Notes under the pieces: model-generated
The model's input: only the letters and a program-made list of their open reading frames with translations
The model's database searches: none
Told to the model about the DNA's origin: nothing
Part shown: positions 32,549 to 42,597 of the stretch, piece after piece
How the letters are laid out: the number at the start of each line of letters is the position of its first letter
Numbering within the stretch: position 1 is the first letter of the stretch
Assembly: GCF_002899945.2 (NCBI RefSeq)
Contig: NZ_PPEG02000011.1
Location: forward strand, 1 to 64,000
Reading direction: 5' to 3'
DNA: 64,000 nt
Source of the DNA: Chryseobacterium viscerum
GTDB taxonomy: Bacteria; Bacteroidota; Bacteroidia; Flavobacteriales; Weeksellaceae
Translations under genes and position numbers: made by a program

Positions 32549-34891
32549 ATGTCAGTCTCATTCATTTATTCAATGACAACCAAAAATTGCATTAATTTGG
32601 GAATAATTTATTGTATTTCCACAAAAAAAATAAGGCTACCTGCTGCCGCTTTTATCTTCATGTCTCCTTTTCTTAATGCGCAGAAATCTAAGATCGATTC
32701 GGTTTCTGCTACCATACAAACAGTAGAAATCATCGGTCGAAAATCCCAAGGTTATACTTCCGATTATTCATTTGTCGCCACCAAAATAGCGATCAATAAT
32801 AAGGATCTGCCAATGACCCTTAACACCATTACCAAGGAATTGATGAATGACCGGCAGGCATTCCAGCTTGGCGATGTGATGAAAAATATAAGTGGTGTCT
32901 CTCCTTCCAGCTATTATAATCAGTACAACATCCGTGGTATCAGTCAAAATGAAGAGGGACAGATCATCAACGGATTGCGGACGAGACAATTCTATTTTCT
33001 ACAACCGATGACCTCCAATATTGAAAGGGTAGAGGTCTTCAAAGGTCCCGCAAGTATTTCGATGTCCAGCGTAGATCCTGGTGGCACGATCAATATGGTG
33101 ACCAAAAAGCCGCTGCTCAATCCTCGTCATGAGGTCAGTTTTTCTGGCGGAAGTTTTGATACCTACCGTGTTACAACGGATCTTACCGGACCGCTCAACA
33201 AGAATAAGACCTTGTTATACCGCTTCAACGGCGCTTATCAAGATGCAGGTTCATTTCGGGACAATGTAAATAATAATGGCATTTTAATTTCTCCATCAAT
33301 AAGTTACGTTCCGAACGAAAAAACATCCTTAAATGTAGAATTGATCTTTAATAACCTTCACGGAAATCTTGACCGTGGCCAACCCATTTTTGGAGCTGTG
33401 GCTGGAAAGACCGATTTGAACAGTACTCCGAAAAGCTTAAATCTGGGTGCTCCCGCTGATTATTTTAAAACAAAAGAACTGATCATTATGGGTTCTTTTG
33501 CGCATCATTTCAACAAAAACATAAGTTTCAATGCTTCCTACATGAAACAGTTTTGGCGTGAAGATCTGCAAGAGCATCGTACAACTAATGCTTTCGCTCC
33601 CGACATTGACAATCAACCAATTCCCAGTCTGGCAATGATGCAGTTTATCCAAAGAAGGCAAAGTTGGGAAGTTGACAATGTAAATGCCTACTTCAATTTT
33701 GATTTTAAGACAGGACAGGTCGAGCACCAGACCTTGATCGGTTATGATACACAGATATGGGAAAAAAGGGATGGCGGACAACAGAATGCCGCAAGAGGTT
33801 TCCTTTTGAAGGATGGTTCTGTCGCCTCTTCTTATGATCCTACTAAGGCAGACAATTATCAACTGGTCAATTACAATGGATCCCTGGTGCCAAAAGCCAA
33901 TGTTTCACCATTTGACCTGACGCCGGGAGCACAGAATCATCAAAGTACAGATCTTTATAATATGAATGTGATGACCGCCCTACCGTCTGCACTTACAACC
34001 ACGCATGCAGCGTATGTTCAGCATCTTTTGACTTGGAAAAGATTCAAAGTCTTATCGGGAATCCGGCAAGAATGGTTTCAAGATATTACCAACTTCAAAA
34101 AGTCCGATGAAACATCTTTTGATAATGCTAAACTACTCTACAGATTAGGGATCACCTACAGCATCACAGATGAGATCAATATTTACGGTACCTATCTTAC
34201 AGGCTATCAGCCGCAATCTAATACGGTGACACTGATGCCAAATACGGGAAGTTTTAGCGGATCCAGTTCTGCTGCAAGATTCAAACCTCTAACTTCTGAC
34301 CTGAAGGAATTTGGTATGAAAGCACAATTATTTGGAAAGATCGCTGTGAATCTGGCTTTATATGAGATCAATCAAAGGAATATTCTGATCAATGCCAACA
34401 ATCCCGAAGAGCCAGATCAACTGATACAGCGTGGTGCAGACCGGAGCCGTGGTTTCGAAGCTGAATTCACAGGATACATTGTGCCGCAATGGCATATATA
34501 CGGTGGATACAGCTACATCGATGCCAAGGTTTTAAATGATTCTAATGCTGACCTGAACGGGAAACGGAAAGAAAACACTTCCAAGAACTCGGTCAATATC
34601 TGGACAAGATATAATTTTTCCAATATCAAAGCTTTGAGAAATTTCGGAGTTGGATTGGGAATGTTGTATCAAAGTTCAAAAGTACCGTGGTTCACCAGAA
34701 GTTTTGAGCTTCCTTCCTATGCAACCGTGGACGCCGCTTTATATTACTCACCTTTTAGATCAAAAGTTCAATTCTCGATCAATGTGAATAATATAACCAA
34801 CACCTCCTATTGGATAGGCGCCCAAAATTATTTGAGGTTATTTCCCGGTGCTCCAAGAAATTATTTAATAACGGCTACTTATAAATTTTAA
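32549..34891 (+). CDS. TonB-dependent siderophore-type receptor
   Basis: A 780-residue outer-membrane barrel receptor: leader to about residue 44 (ending FLNAQ), a plug domain with DVMKNISGVSPSS, YNIRGISQNEEGQIING and VFKGPASISMSSVDPGG, and a 22-strand barrel ending in a C-terminal Phe. It resembles FhuE/FpvA-like ferri-siderophore receptors. A second ATG at 32573 could also be the start. It leads an operon with an ABC transporter, 3 bp from the first permease. Confidence 0.9.
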   Translation: MSVSFIYSMTTKNCINLGIIYCISTKKIRLPAAAFIFMSPFLNAQKSKIDSVSATIQTVEIIGRKSQGYTSDYSFVATKIAINNKDLPMTLNTITKELMNDRQAFQLGDVMKNISGVSPSSYYNQYNIRGISQNEEGQIINGLRTRQFYFLQPMTSNIERVEVFKGPASISMSSVDPGGTINMVTKKPLLNPRHEVSFSGGSFDTYRVTTDLTGPLNKNKTLLYRFNGAYQDAGSFRDNVNNNGILISPSISYVPNEKTSLNVELIFNNLHGNLDRGQPIFGAVAGKTDLNSTPKSLNLGAPADYFKTKELIIMGSFAHHFNKNISFNASYMKQFWREDLQEHRTTNAFAPDIDNQPIPSLAMMQFIQRRQSWEVDNVNAYFNFDFKTGQVEHQTLIGYDTQIWEKRDGGQQNAARGFLLKDGSVASSYDPTKADNYQLVNYNGSLVPKANVSPFDLTPGAQNHQSTDLYNMNVMTALPSALTTTHAAYVQHLLTWKRFKVLSGIRQEWFQDITNFKKSDETSFDNAKLLYRLGITYSITDEINIYGTYLTGYQPQSNTVTLMPNTGSFSGSSSAARFKPLTSDLKEFGMKAQLFGKIAVNLALYEINQRNILINANNPEEPDQLIQRGADRSRGFEAEFTGYIVPQWHIYGGYSYIDAKVLNDSNADLNGKRKENTSKNSVNIWTRYNFSNIKALRNFGVGLGMLYQSSKVPWFTRSFELPSYATVDAALYYSPFRSKVQFSINVNNITNTSYWIGAQNYLRLFPGAPRNYLITATYKF

Positions 34892-34894
34892 ACG

Positions 34895-36340
34895 ATGGCA
34901 AGATCCACTTTACAACTCATCATCAGAAAAACCCGGCAGGACCTGATGAAAGGAAAACAAAACCTGCTGATCACCGCCACCATACTTCTGTTCTGCTTCT
35001 TGAGCATCGGAGTTGGTTTCATAAAATACAAAGACACGAGTTCCCAGATAGGAAAATATAGGAAAGAAGTGCGGGAACAGTGGGAACACAGACCTGCAAA
35101 ACATCCGCATAGAATGGCACATTATGGCTATCTCGTCTTCAGAATGGGACATCCGTTGAGCATTTTTGATAATGGCTTGGACGATTTTTTAGGGAATGTC
35201 ATATTCCTCGAAGCCCATAAACAAAACTCCGCCAATCTTTCGGAGGCGGGAAGCTCTGGAACTTTGGTACGTTTCGGCACGTTTAGCAGTGCATTTATCC
35301 TTCAGTGTCTCGTACCGCTGATCATTTTATTTTTAGGTTTTGGGCTTGTAGCAAAGGAGAGGGAAGATGCTACACTTAAGATTCTAAGTACTCAGGGCGC
35401 ATCTGGAAGAGAAATTATCTGGGGTAAGGTATTGGGACTTTGGCAATTTTCATTATTGTTTTTATTGCCGGTCTTGCCAGTGGTTTTTGCTATTGCAGTA
35501 GTTTCAGAAGCCGTCGTTTGGACTGATGTTGTATTTAGGCTTCTGACAATTCTCCCAGCATATATGGTGTATTATTTTTTTATTTCCAGTTTGACTATTT
35601 TCATTTCTGCAAACAGTAGAACAGCTTCATCTGCATTGGTAGGTCTAATAGGTTTTTGGCTGGTATTAGTTATTTTTTTACCGAAAGGAATTCAATTTGC
35701 TGCACAAAATCTGTATCCAATACCTTCCAGGATCGCGTTTGAGACGGTCCTGGAAAAAGATATTCTGAAGGCCGGAGACAGTCATAATCCGGATGATCCT
35801 CATTTTAAAAAGATCAAAGATTCGCTTTTGGCAAATTACAAAGTAGCGTCGACAGATGAGCTGCCATTCAATTACAGCGGATTTGTGATGAAGGAAGGTG
35901 AGCGGATAAGTTCGCATATCTACATCTCACATCAAAAAGGATTGGAGAAAACCTATGATGATCAGCAACGGTTTTCTGATATCAGTGCCTTTGTAGACCC
36001 GATGATCGCCATTCGGAATTTCTCGATGATCGCATCTGGAACAGATTACTACTCATACACCGAATTTCAGAAACAGGCAGAAGAGTACCGTTATAAAATG
36101 GCACAAAAGCTCAATGACCTTCAAATCGAAAAGATCAGCAATATAAAGCCAGAGAAAGGCGGTCCACCCGCCATCATAGAAGGAGATAACTGGAAGAAAT
36201 TTCCGGATTTTGAGTACCGTTATACTTCATTTTCAAAAAGTATTCAGCAACAATGGATGCCGGCTGCAGCCCTTATTTTTTGGTTGACAATATGTGTCTT
36301 AATGATCGAAATATCGGGTCGAAACTTAAAATTAATTTAA
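34895..36340 (+). CDS. DUF3526-type ABC permease, first subunit
   Basis: A 481-residue ABC-2 permease: an N-terminal span, a His-rich periplasmic loop (EHRPAKHPHRMAHYGYL), then five spans with KEREDATLKILSTQGASGREI as coupling region, and a large C-terminal periplasmic part ending in a final span (AALIFWLTICVLMI). DUF3526 proteins act with NosF-type ATPases. It abuts the second permease gene with no gap. Confidence 0.88.
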   Translation: MARSTLQLIIRKTRQDLMKGKQNLLITATILLFCFLSIGVGFIKYKDTSSQIGKYRKEVREQWEHRPAKHPHRMAHYGYLVFRMGHPLSIFDNGLDDFLGNVIFLEAHKQNSANLSEAGSSGTLVRFGTFSSAFILQCLVPLIILFLGFGLVAKEREDATLKILSTQGASGREIIWGKVLGLWQFSLLFLLPVLPVVFAIAVVSEAVVWTDVVFRLLTILPAYMVYYFFISSLTIFISANSRTASSALVGLIGFWLVLVIFLPKGIQFAAQNLYPIPSRIAFETVLEKDILKAGDSHNPDDPHFKKIKDSLLANYKVASTDELPFNYSGFVMKEGERISSHIYISHQKGLEKTYDDQQRFSDISAFVDPMIAIRNFSMIASGTDYYSYTEFQKQAEEYRYKMAQKLNDLQIEKISNIKPEKGGPPAIIEGDNWKKFPDFEYRYTSFSKSIQQQWMPAAALIFWLTICVLMIEISGRNLKLI

Positions 36341-37687
36341 ATGAGAAATTATTTATACAAACAGTTTTATCGAAATAAAGCTTACACCGTAGCACTTCTT
36401 TTTTTATTTGTAGCTGGTATAATGGCCATCTACACGGGAAAGAAGTTTCTGGACAAAAATCAGGAGATCATCTCGAAAACTGAACAGTATCAGAAAGAGA
36501 GTATTGATAAAAACATAAAATATCACAAAGATGATCTAGGATTGATCTTGTATTATATCAAATTCAATCTGATCAACGAAACACCAAAATTAGCGGCGCT
36601 CAACATCGGGATGCGTGATATCAAGCCATCAATTCAGGGCGTTACAATTAGAAATCTGGAAGAACAGCGCTATAATGCTGATTTTTATAATCCCGCAAAT
36701 GCAGCAGTCGGTAATTTTGACTTCAGTTTCGTATTGGTCTTTCTATTTCCGCTCATCATTGTCGCATTCTGCTACAATTTGATCTCGGAAGAAGAGGAGA
36801 GTGGCCGATGGAAATTGCTGTCTGTCCAAAGCAGTCATTTGGGAAAATTACTGGACGCAAAACTATTGATCCGATTTTTGGCTGTCAGTTCGATTTATCT
36901 GATATTGATCGCGATAGCAATGATTTGGATATCAATCCCTCTATATTTACCATTGATAGTTTTCATTCTTTCAGGTTGGCTGTATATTTTGTTTTGGTTT
37001 GTTCTTTGTCGCTGGGTCATCTCATTCAGGAGATCATCAGCTCAAAATGCACTGGTTTTACTGATCGTCTGGGTAGGGATGAATTTCATTATTCCAATGG
37101 GAAGCAACATCCTGATCCAAAAATATTATCCCGTTCAGGAATCTTTAAAAGCCGTGATGCAGCAGAGAGAAGGTTATCATAACAAATGGGACGAGGAAAA
37201 ACGACCAACCATGGAAAAGTTCTACACTGCATATCCTCAATTTAAAGGTTTTAAAGTAGAGGAAAATGATGAATTTACATGGACCTGGTATTACGCCATG
37301 CAACATATGGGAGACCTGGAAGCTTCATCGTCCTCCAAGCAGTATACAGAGAAAATGCAGAAGCGAAATAAAACTGCGGAAATTTTGGGATACTTTCTAC
37401 CAAATATCCATACTCAACTTACCGAAGCTGAATTGGCGGAAACCGGCATTAATAATCAATTGGAGTATGGTAGGGCTTTGCAGAAATTTCACGAGGAAAA
37501 ACGACTGTCATTCTATCCACTGATATTTTCCGGTCAAAATGCGGATGCTGTCAACTGGAATTTACAAACGACAAAATCTTTTACGAATCATCTGACTATT
37601 GATTTTTTAAAGATCTTTTTACCTTATCTCATTCTTATCATTTTACTCACCATTCTTTCACAATTTAAATTTAGAAAACTATGCTAA
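36341..37687 (+). CDS. DUF3526-type ABC permease, second subunit
   Basis: A 448-residue paralogous permease with the same layout: first span, periplasmic loop, SEEEESGRWKLLSVQSSHL coupling region, central spans and a final span near FLKIFLPYLILIIL. It overlaps the ATPase start by seven bases, so the pair and the ATPase are translated together. Confidence 0.88.
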   Translation: MRNYLYKQFYRNKAYTVALLFLFVAGIMAIYTGKKFLDKNQEIISKTEQYQKESIDKNIKYHKDDLGLILYYIKFNLINETPKLAALNIGMRDIKPSIQGVTIRNLEEQRYNADFYNPANAAVGNFDFSFVLVFLFPLIIVAFCYNLISEEEESGRWKLLSVQSSHLGKLLDAKLLIRFLAVSSIYLILIAIAMIWISIPLYLPLIVFILSGWLYILFWFVLCRWVISFRRSSAQNALVLLIVWVGMNFIIPMGSNILIQKYYPVQESLKAVMQQREGYHNKWDEEKRPTMEKFYTAYPQFKGFKVEENDEFTWTWYYAMQHMGDLEASSSSKQYTEKMQKRNKTAEILGYFLPNIHTQLTEAELAETGINNQLEYGRALQKFHEEKRLSFYPLIFSGQNADAVNWNLQTTKSFTNHLTIDFLKIFLPYLILIILLTILSQFKFRKLC

Positions 37688-38376
37688 AGACAATTAATCT
37701 ACATAAAAAATACAATGATTTCACAGCGCTAAGATCACTTGATCTTGAAGTGGGAAAAGGGGAAATATTCGCTTTGCTGGGTCAAAACGGAGCGGGAAAA
37801 AGTACCACGATCAATATTCTGCTGGGACTTATCAAAGCAACTTCCGGAGATGCTTTTATCAACGGGATCTCAGTAAACGAACATCCTCAGGAGATCAAAA
37901 GACATTTGGCGTATATTCCGGAAACAGTATTGCTCTATCCGAAACTCAGCGGGATAGAAAATCTGGATTTCTTTTCGAAGATTGCAGGTTTCAATTACAG
38001 TAAAGATGAACTGTCATCCTTCTTGATACGAACAGGACTTCAGGAGATTGCGCATCACAAAGATCTTGGAGGATATTCCAAAGGGATGCGCCAAAAAGTC
38101 GGAATTGCCATCGCGTTGGCCAAGGATGCAAAAGTGCTGTTGCTGGATGAGCCGACCAGTGGACTCGATCCCATTGCTACGGCAGAATTTACAGAAATTG
38201 TCCGTCAGTTCGGGAAAGAAGGCAGAACGGTCTTTATGGCAACCCACGATATCTTCAATGCAGTGAGTGTAGCGACCAATATCGGTATTATGAAGCACGG
38301 TCAGCTGGTGCATAATGTACATTCCAAAGCATTTACAGCAGAAGAACTGCAGGAACTTTATCTTAAAACAATCTAG
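37681..38376 (+). CDS. ABC transporter ATP-binding subunit
   Basis: A 231-residue ATPase: Walker A GQNGAGKST, Q-loop AYIPETVLLYP, signature YSKGMRQKVGIAIALA, Walker B VLLLDEPTSGLDP and a switch His (FMATHDIF). It is close to the GldA/NosF group that pairs with DUF3526 permeases. With the TonB receptor it suggests a transport route whose substrate is not known. Confidence 0.93.
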   Translation: MLKTINLHKKYNDFTALRSLDLEVGKGEIFALLGQNGAGKSTTINILLGLIKATSGDAFINGISVNEHPQEIKRHLAYIPETVLLYPKLSGIENLDFFSKIAGFNYSKDELSSFLIRTGLQEIAHHKDLGGYSKGMRQKVGIAIALAKDAKVLLLDEPTSGLDPIATAEFTEIVRQFGKEGRTVFMATHDIFNAVSVATNIGIMKHGQLVHNVHSKAFTAEELQELYLKTI

Positions 38377-38862
38377 TTTATGTTAATACAGATCATTGGA
38401 TATTTAATACTAACGCTTGCAAGTTCTATTCTAATATCAAATTGCCTACATAATCGAATCGCAAAAATCATGAATTGGAAAAATAAAGTATCGTTCTTTC
38501 TAAGTTGGATGTATTTGAAAAAAGTAAAGGATTCACTGATAAGAATTTATCTTTAAAAAGAAATGGCTTGGTCTCATCAGGAATGTTATCTGCACAGACA
38601 ATCACTATTGATACTAAAGTTCCGGGTAATCCTGCTCCGGAAAACAGCATTTTGGAATATTGGTATTGGGCTTATGGATCTCAATTACCGGAGGTGGTTT
38701 TACTGCCAACGCTGCAATCAAATTTACAGCTGTGGATCCCCAGGGGGATACTTAGACATAATATAACTTTAATTGTAATATTTTGGTGGAGTTGGCCTGT
38801 TTATTGCTTCATTGTGAAGCGATTCTCATGTTTAATTTGAGTTTTCATGGTTATTAGTTTTT
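38377..38862. pseudogene. Degraded coding remnants
   Basis: A frame near 38560-38680 (VPGNPAPENSILEYWYWAYGS) is followed in another frame by WISITGGGFTANAAIKFTAV and VDPQGDT with a stop at about 38756. The two open pieces look like one protein broken by a frameshift, but I recognise no family. The rest of the 486-bp gap has no intact gene. Confidence 0.35.
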
Positions 38863-38887
38863 ACCCAGCCTCGGCTGGGTTTTTTGT
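38863..38887. terminator. Strong Rho-independent terminator
   Basis: ACCCAGCC (38863-38870), TC, GGCTGGGT (38873-38880), then six T residues. It serves the plus-strand operon above and separates it from the LacI gene. Confidence 0.88.
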
Positions 38888-38912
38888 GACCATACATTAT
38901 TTGTAAAGTAGA

Positions 38913-39884
38913 TTATAGGTAGTGACTTTGGTTAGAATTTTCTGAAACTTTGGATGTATCGGTCATCAGTTTTTCCATTAACCTTTTTGCAGCGAAACTT
39001 CCCATCTGGTGACCATCGTTGATCTGATATTCGTAAGTTTCATCGAGAAATTTTGGAAGTGTTCCTTCACTTATTGCCATCACTTTTTTGTTGGTGTTAT
39101 TAAGATTTCGTTTGATCAGTGAACTGTGCAATCCCATCAATGTTTCATCACTCATGGCAAAGAAACCATCAAATGATCTCTCATCTAAAAGCAGGTCCAG
39201 CTTTTCTTTGACCTGATCGGCGGATTTACAGAAAATAATCGTCAAATCTATTTCTGGAGATTGTCTTATCCTGGTTTCAAAAGAATTCAATCGGCTTTGG
39301 GTAATTTCCAGATTTTCATCACCGAAAATCGACAAGATGTTTTGACAACCATGATCGATCAATCTGTCTGCTGACAGTTCGGAATTTTTCACATTGTCAA
39401 ATACAACAGATTCAAAAATATCCTGTGGTACCGTTTTATCAAAGATGACGACCGGAATTTCCATGTCTATTAATTTCCGCAGATGTCGACAGTCCTTGGT
39501 CTCTTTAGTCAGTGAGATCAGAATGCCGTCTACTCTTGAGTTGATGCAGGTCTCGATATGTTCTTTTTCTGTCTCATAGGAATCGCCGGATGATAGTGTG
39601 AAAAATCGATAGCCTTCCTTATTAAGAATGGACGAGATCCCGTTTATAATCGACGGAAGGAAGAACATTGATATTTCCGGAACGATAAGACCAATAACTT
39701 TAGAGGACTTGTTTCTAAAGTTGATGGCAAAATCGTTGGGGACATAATTAAATGTTTCGGCAGCTTCCCTGACCTTGAGCTTAACAGAACTACTGATATC
39801 AGGATGATCCTTCAATGCTCTGGAGACTGTAGAGGTGCTGATATTAAGCATTTCCGCAAGGTCTTTTATTGTAGTTCTTTTCAT
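38913..39884 (-). CDS. LacI-family repressor of the sugar locus
   Basis: A 323-residue repressor: LacI helix-turn-helix (TIKDLAEMLNISTSTVSRAL) and hinge, then a periplasmic-binding-protein-like sugar domain (SSKVIGLIVPEISMFFLP, FDGFFAMSDETLMG). Two tandem operators at 40011-40036, about 125 bp away on the other side of the divergent region, fit this family. It probably represses the receptor-glycosidase-transporter genes until their sugar is present. Confidence 0.92.
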   Translation of the reverse strand: MKRTTIKDLAEMLNISTSTVSRALKDHPDISSSVKLKVREAAETFNYVPNDFAINFRNKSSKVIGLIVPEISMFFLPSIINGISSILNKEGYRFFTLSSGDSYETEKEHIETCINSRVDGILISLTKETKDCRHLRKLIDMEIPVVIFDKTVPQDIFESVVFDNVKNSELSADRLIDHGCQNILSIFGDENLEITQSRLNSFETRIRQSPEIDLTIIFCKSADQVKEKLDLLLDERSFDGFFAMSDETLMGLHSSLIKRNLNNTNKKVMAISEGTLPKFLDETYEYQINDGHQMGSFAAKRLMEKLMTDTSKVSENSNQSHYL

Positions 39885-40010
39885 TTTGATTTCTCATGTC
39901 AATTATTAGGAGAAATTAAGAATAATTTTCGATAATTGTTTTGTTAATATTTGTTAAATAAATGGCTGTAGATTCTTAATAATATGTTAATTTAATTTAA
40001 AGTTATCAAC

Positions 40011-40036
40011 CGCAACCGTTTGCGCAACCGTTTGAA
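40011..40036 (+). promoter_or_regulatory. Tandem LacI operators
   Basis: CGCAACCGTTTGCG (40011-40024) and CGCAACCGTTTGAA (40023-40036), 12 bp apart. Each is a palindrome with a central CpG and one mismatch, typical for LacI proteins. Confidence 0.75.
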
Positions 40037-40126
40037 ATTAATACAGGGTTAACAGTGTGTTCAAAATCAATTTTTGATACCGTAAAAAAAATACTTTTGA
40101 GACATAACAAAAAACTCAGAAATATT

Positions 40127-42544
40127 ATGGAATCAAAAGTAGTGAAGAAATTGCTGGTTTTCGGAACAATGAACATAGCAGCATTTATGTTCTCTCAAAA
40201 CACAGTAACGGATACAATATCCACCAAAGACAAAGTGATCGATGAGGTAGTTATCACAGGGAATTCAAACCCTAAAAATTCTATTAAGACCAGTACATCC
40301 ATTTCTACTTTGAAATCTGCTGATATTATCAATTCAGCCCCGCGCACTACCGCTGAGATCTTCAGAACGATTCCGGGAATTCGTGCGGAATCTTCAGGAG
40401 GTGAGGGTAATTCAAATATAACAGTAAGAGGGGTTCCGGTATCTGCAGGAGGATCAAGGTATTTATTAATTCAGGAAGATGGTCTTCCGGTTATGCAGTT
40501 TGGTGACATTGCGTTTGGAACACAGGATCAGTTCACAAGATTTGATTCTTTCGTATCCCGTGTTGAAGCATTACGAGGGGGTTCTGCATCTGTTTTTGCT
40601 TCCAACTCACCTGCAGGGATCATCAACTTTATTACAAAAACTGGCGAAAAAGAAGGAGGAAGCATTACGCAGCAAATAGGTTTGAATTATCAGAATTTCA
40701 GAACAGATATCGACTATGGAACACCATTGGGTAAAGATTTTTATATCGGTGTAGGCGGATTCTACAGAGGCGGAGATGGTCCCAGAAAAACAGGATATAC
40801 CTCTAATAACGGAGGGCAGTTCCGTTTGTCTTTATTAAAGAAATTCGAAAAGGGAAGCATCAGAGTGTATGGTAAATATTTAGATGACCGCACTGCAGCT
40901 TATATGCCAATGCCGATTGCCGTTTCGGGTTCAGATTCAAATCCTGATTACAGCTCTTTAAATAACTTTGACATCCTAACAGCTACTTTGCAGTCTTCCA
41001 ATTTTAAAAATGATGTTACGCTTGGGGCAAACGGACAGATCCTGAAAAGTGATATCCGTGATGGAATGCATTCAGTTTCTAAAACCGTTGGAGCCGAGTT
41101 TAACTACGATTTAGGATCCGGATGGAAACTGGATGCAAAAGCAAGGTACGCTGCCAATGACGGTCAGTTTTTAGCGCCTTTTCCTGCTTCCGTAGGAAGA
41201 AAGTCTGAAATCCTAGAATCTGTTACTGATTATGGAAGTGCGGTGTATGCGGGAACCAATACAGAAGTTGACAGCAATGCAAAATACATGAAAACAGTTC
41301 TGTTCAATACCAAACTGAACAATCTCAATAATTTCTTCAGCGATGTCAATATCAGCAAAAAATGGAATACAGTGAAAATGAACGGAGGTGTTTACAACAG
41401 TTCTCAAAACATCAACATTTCATGGAACTGGAATACGTATTTGATGGAAGTTTCTGATAGCAACGCGCGTTTAGTGGATATTATCAGCAATACAGGAACT
41501 AAAATCACAGACAACGGACTTCTGAATTACGGTGTTCCGGCTTTCGGAGGAGTGAACAGAAATTATGACACCAAATATTCGGTGATCGCACCTCATGCGC
41601 AGGTCGAAATCAATCCGATTGAAAAATTAACTTTGGATCTTGGTGCAAGATATGATTTTGGGAATGTCTCAGGAAGTTTTTCAGGGACACAAAACACAAG
41701 GAGAGTTATTGATATTAACCAAAACGGCACTTTTGAAACACCGGAATATGCAGTGGAAGTGGTGAGTGGAACTGTACCTGTTGATTATCAATACGGCATT
41801 TTCGGATATTCTTTTGGAGCAAATTACGCTTTAAATTCCCGTAATGCAGTTTTTGCAAGAGTAAGCCAGGGTGGAAGTGCTTCTGCAGACCGAATTCTAT
41901 TCGCAGGTTACAACTATACCAACAATGATGACCCTGCTTTGGATGCAGTGAAAGTCAACAAATTAAATCAGATTGAAGTAGGATATAAATTAAGAGGACC
42001 AAATTATTTCCTGAATACAACCTTGTTTCAAGCGAGAACAATCGAAGCCAATTACGAAGCAACCACTCAGCTCAGAACAGAAAATAAGTATGAATCTTTT
42101 GGGGTGGAATTAGACGGATTCTATAAGATCAATCAAAACTTTGACATCAAAGCAGGATTGACTTACACGCACGCTGAAATTAAAAATGCGATTGACCAGA
42201 CCATCATAGGAAATATGCCGAGAAGAACGCCGAAATTCATGTATTCTTTCAACCCCAATGTGAATATTGAAAAATTAAGCTTCGGTTTCTTTGCAGTGGG
42301 TTCTACAAAAGCATTTACACAGGACAGTAATAAGCTGATCATGCCGGGCTATGTGACTGTAAACCCATACATTTCGTATAGATTATTGAAGAACTTAACG
42401 TTGAATGTGAATGCCAACAACGTATTCAATGCATTGGCCATTACAGAGGCAGAAGAAGGAACTTTACAGGGTACGAATGGAATTATCAGAGCGAGAACAT
42501 TGGTAGGAAGAACTTTCGGAGCGAGTGTAAAGTTAGATTTCTAA
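40127..42544 (+). CDS. TonB-dependent receptor of the sugar locus
   Basis: An 805-residue outer-membrane receptor starting at the ATG at 40127 (MESKVVKKLLVFGTMNIAAF, signal peptide). The frame is open 24 codons upstream but lacks a signal sequence there. The plug has VIDEVVITGNSN, RTIPGIRAESSGG and the barrel ends KLDF. No carboxypeptidase-like N-terminal domain and no SusD partner are present, unlike SusC. It should import an oligosaccharide for the enzymes behind it. Confidence 0.9.
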   Translation: MESKVVKKLLVFGTMNIAAFMFSQNTVTDTISTKDKVIDEVVITGNSNPKNSIKTSTSISTLKSADIINSAPRTTAEIFRTIPGIRAESSGGEGNSNITVRGVPVSAGGSRYLLIQEDGLPVMQFGDIAFGTQDQFTRFDSFVSRVEALRGGSASVFASNSPAGIINFITKTGEKEGGSITQQIGLNYQNFRTDIDYGTPLGKDFYIGVGGFYRGGDGPRKTGYTSNNGGQFRLSLLKKFEKGSIRVYGKYLDDRTAAYMPMPIAVSGSDSNPDYSSLNNFDILTATLQSSNFKNDVTLGANGQILKSDIRDGMHSVSKTVGAEFNYDLGSGWKLDAKARYAANDGQFLAPFPASVGRKSEILESVTDYGSAVYAGTNTEVDSNAKYMKTVLFNTKLNNLNNFFSDVNISKKWNTVKMNGGVYNSSQNINISWNWNTYLMEVSDSNARLVDIISNTGTKITDNGLLNYGVPAFGGVNRNYDTKYSVIAPHAQVEINPIEKLTLDLGARYDFGNVSGSFSGTQNTRRVIDINQNGTFETPEYAVEVVSGTVPVDYQYGIFGYSFGANYALNSRNAVFARVSQGGSASADRILFAGYNYTNNDDPALDAVKVNKLNQIEVGYKLRGPNYFLNTTLFQARTIEANYEATTQLRTENKYESFGVELDGFYKINQNFDIKAGLTYTHAEIKNAIDQTIIGNMPRRTPKFMYSFNPNVNIEKLSFGFFAVGSTKAFTQDSNKLIMPGYVTVNPYISYRLLKNLTLNVNANNVFNALAITEAEEGTLQGTNGIIRARTLVGRTFGASVKLDF

Positions 42545-42597
42545 ATTTATTGTAAAAGTTTTATTTAAAATTATTATCACTTCATAAAAAATAGTAG

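Noticed and set aside
33437..33862. 141-codon frame opposite the TonB receptor
   Set aside because: The receptor frame is clearly coding and full length.
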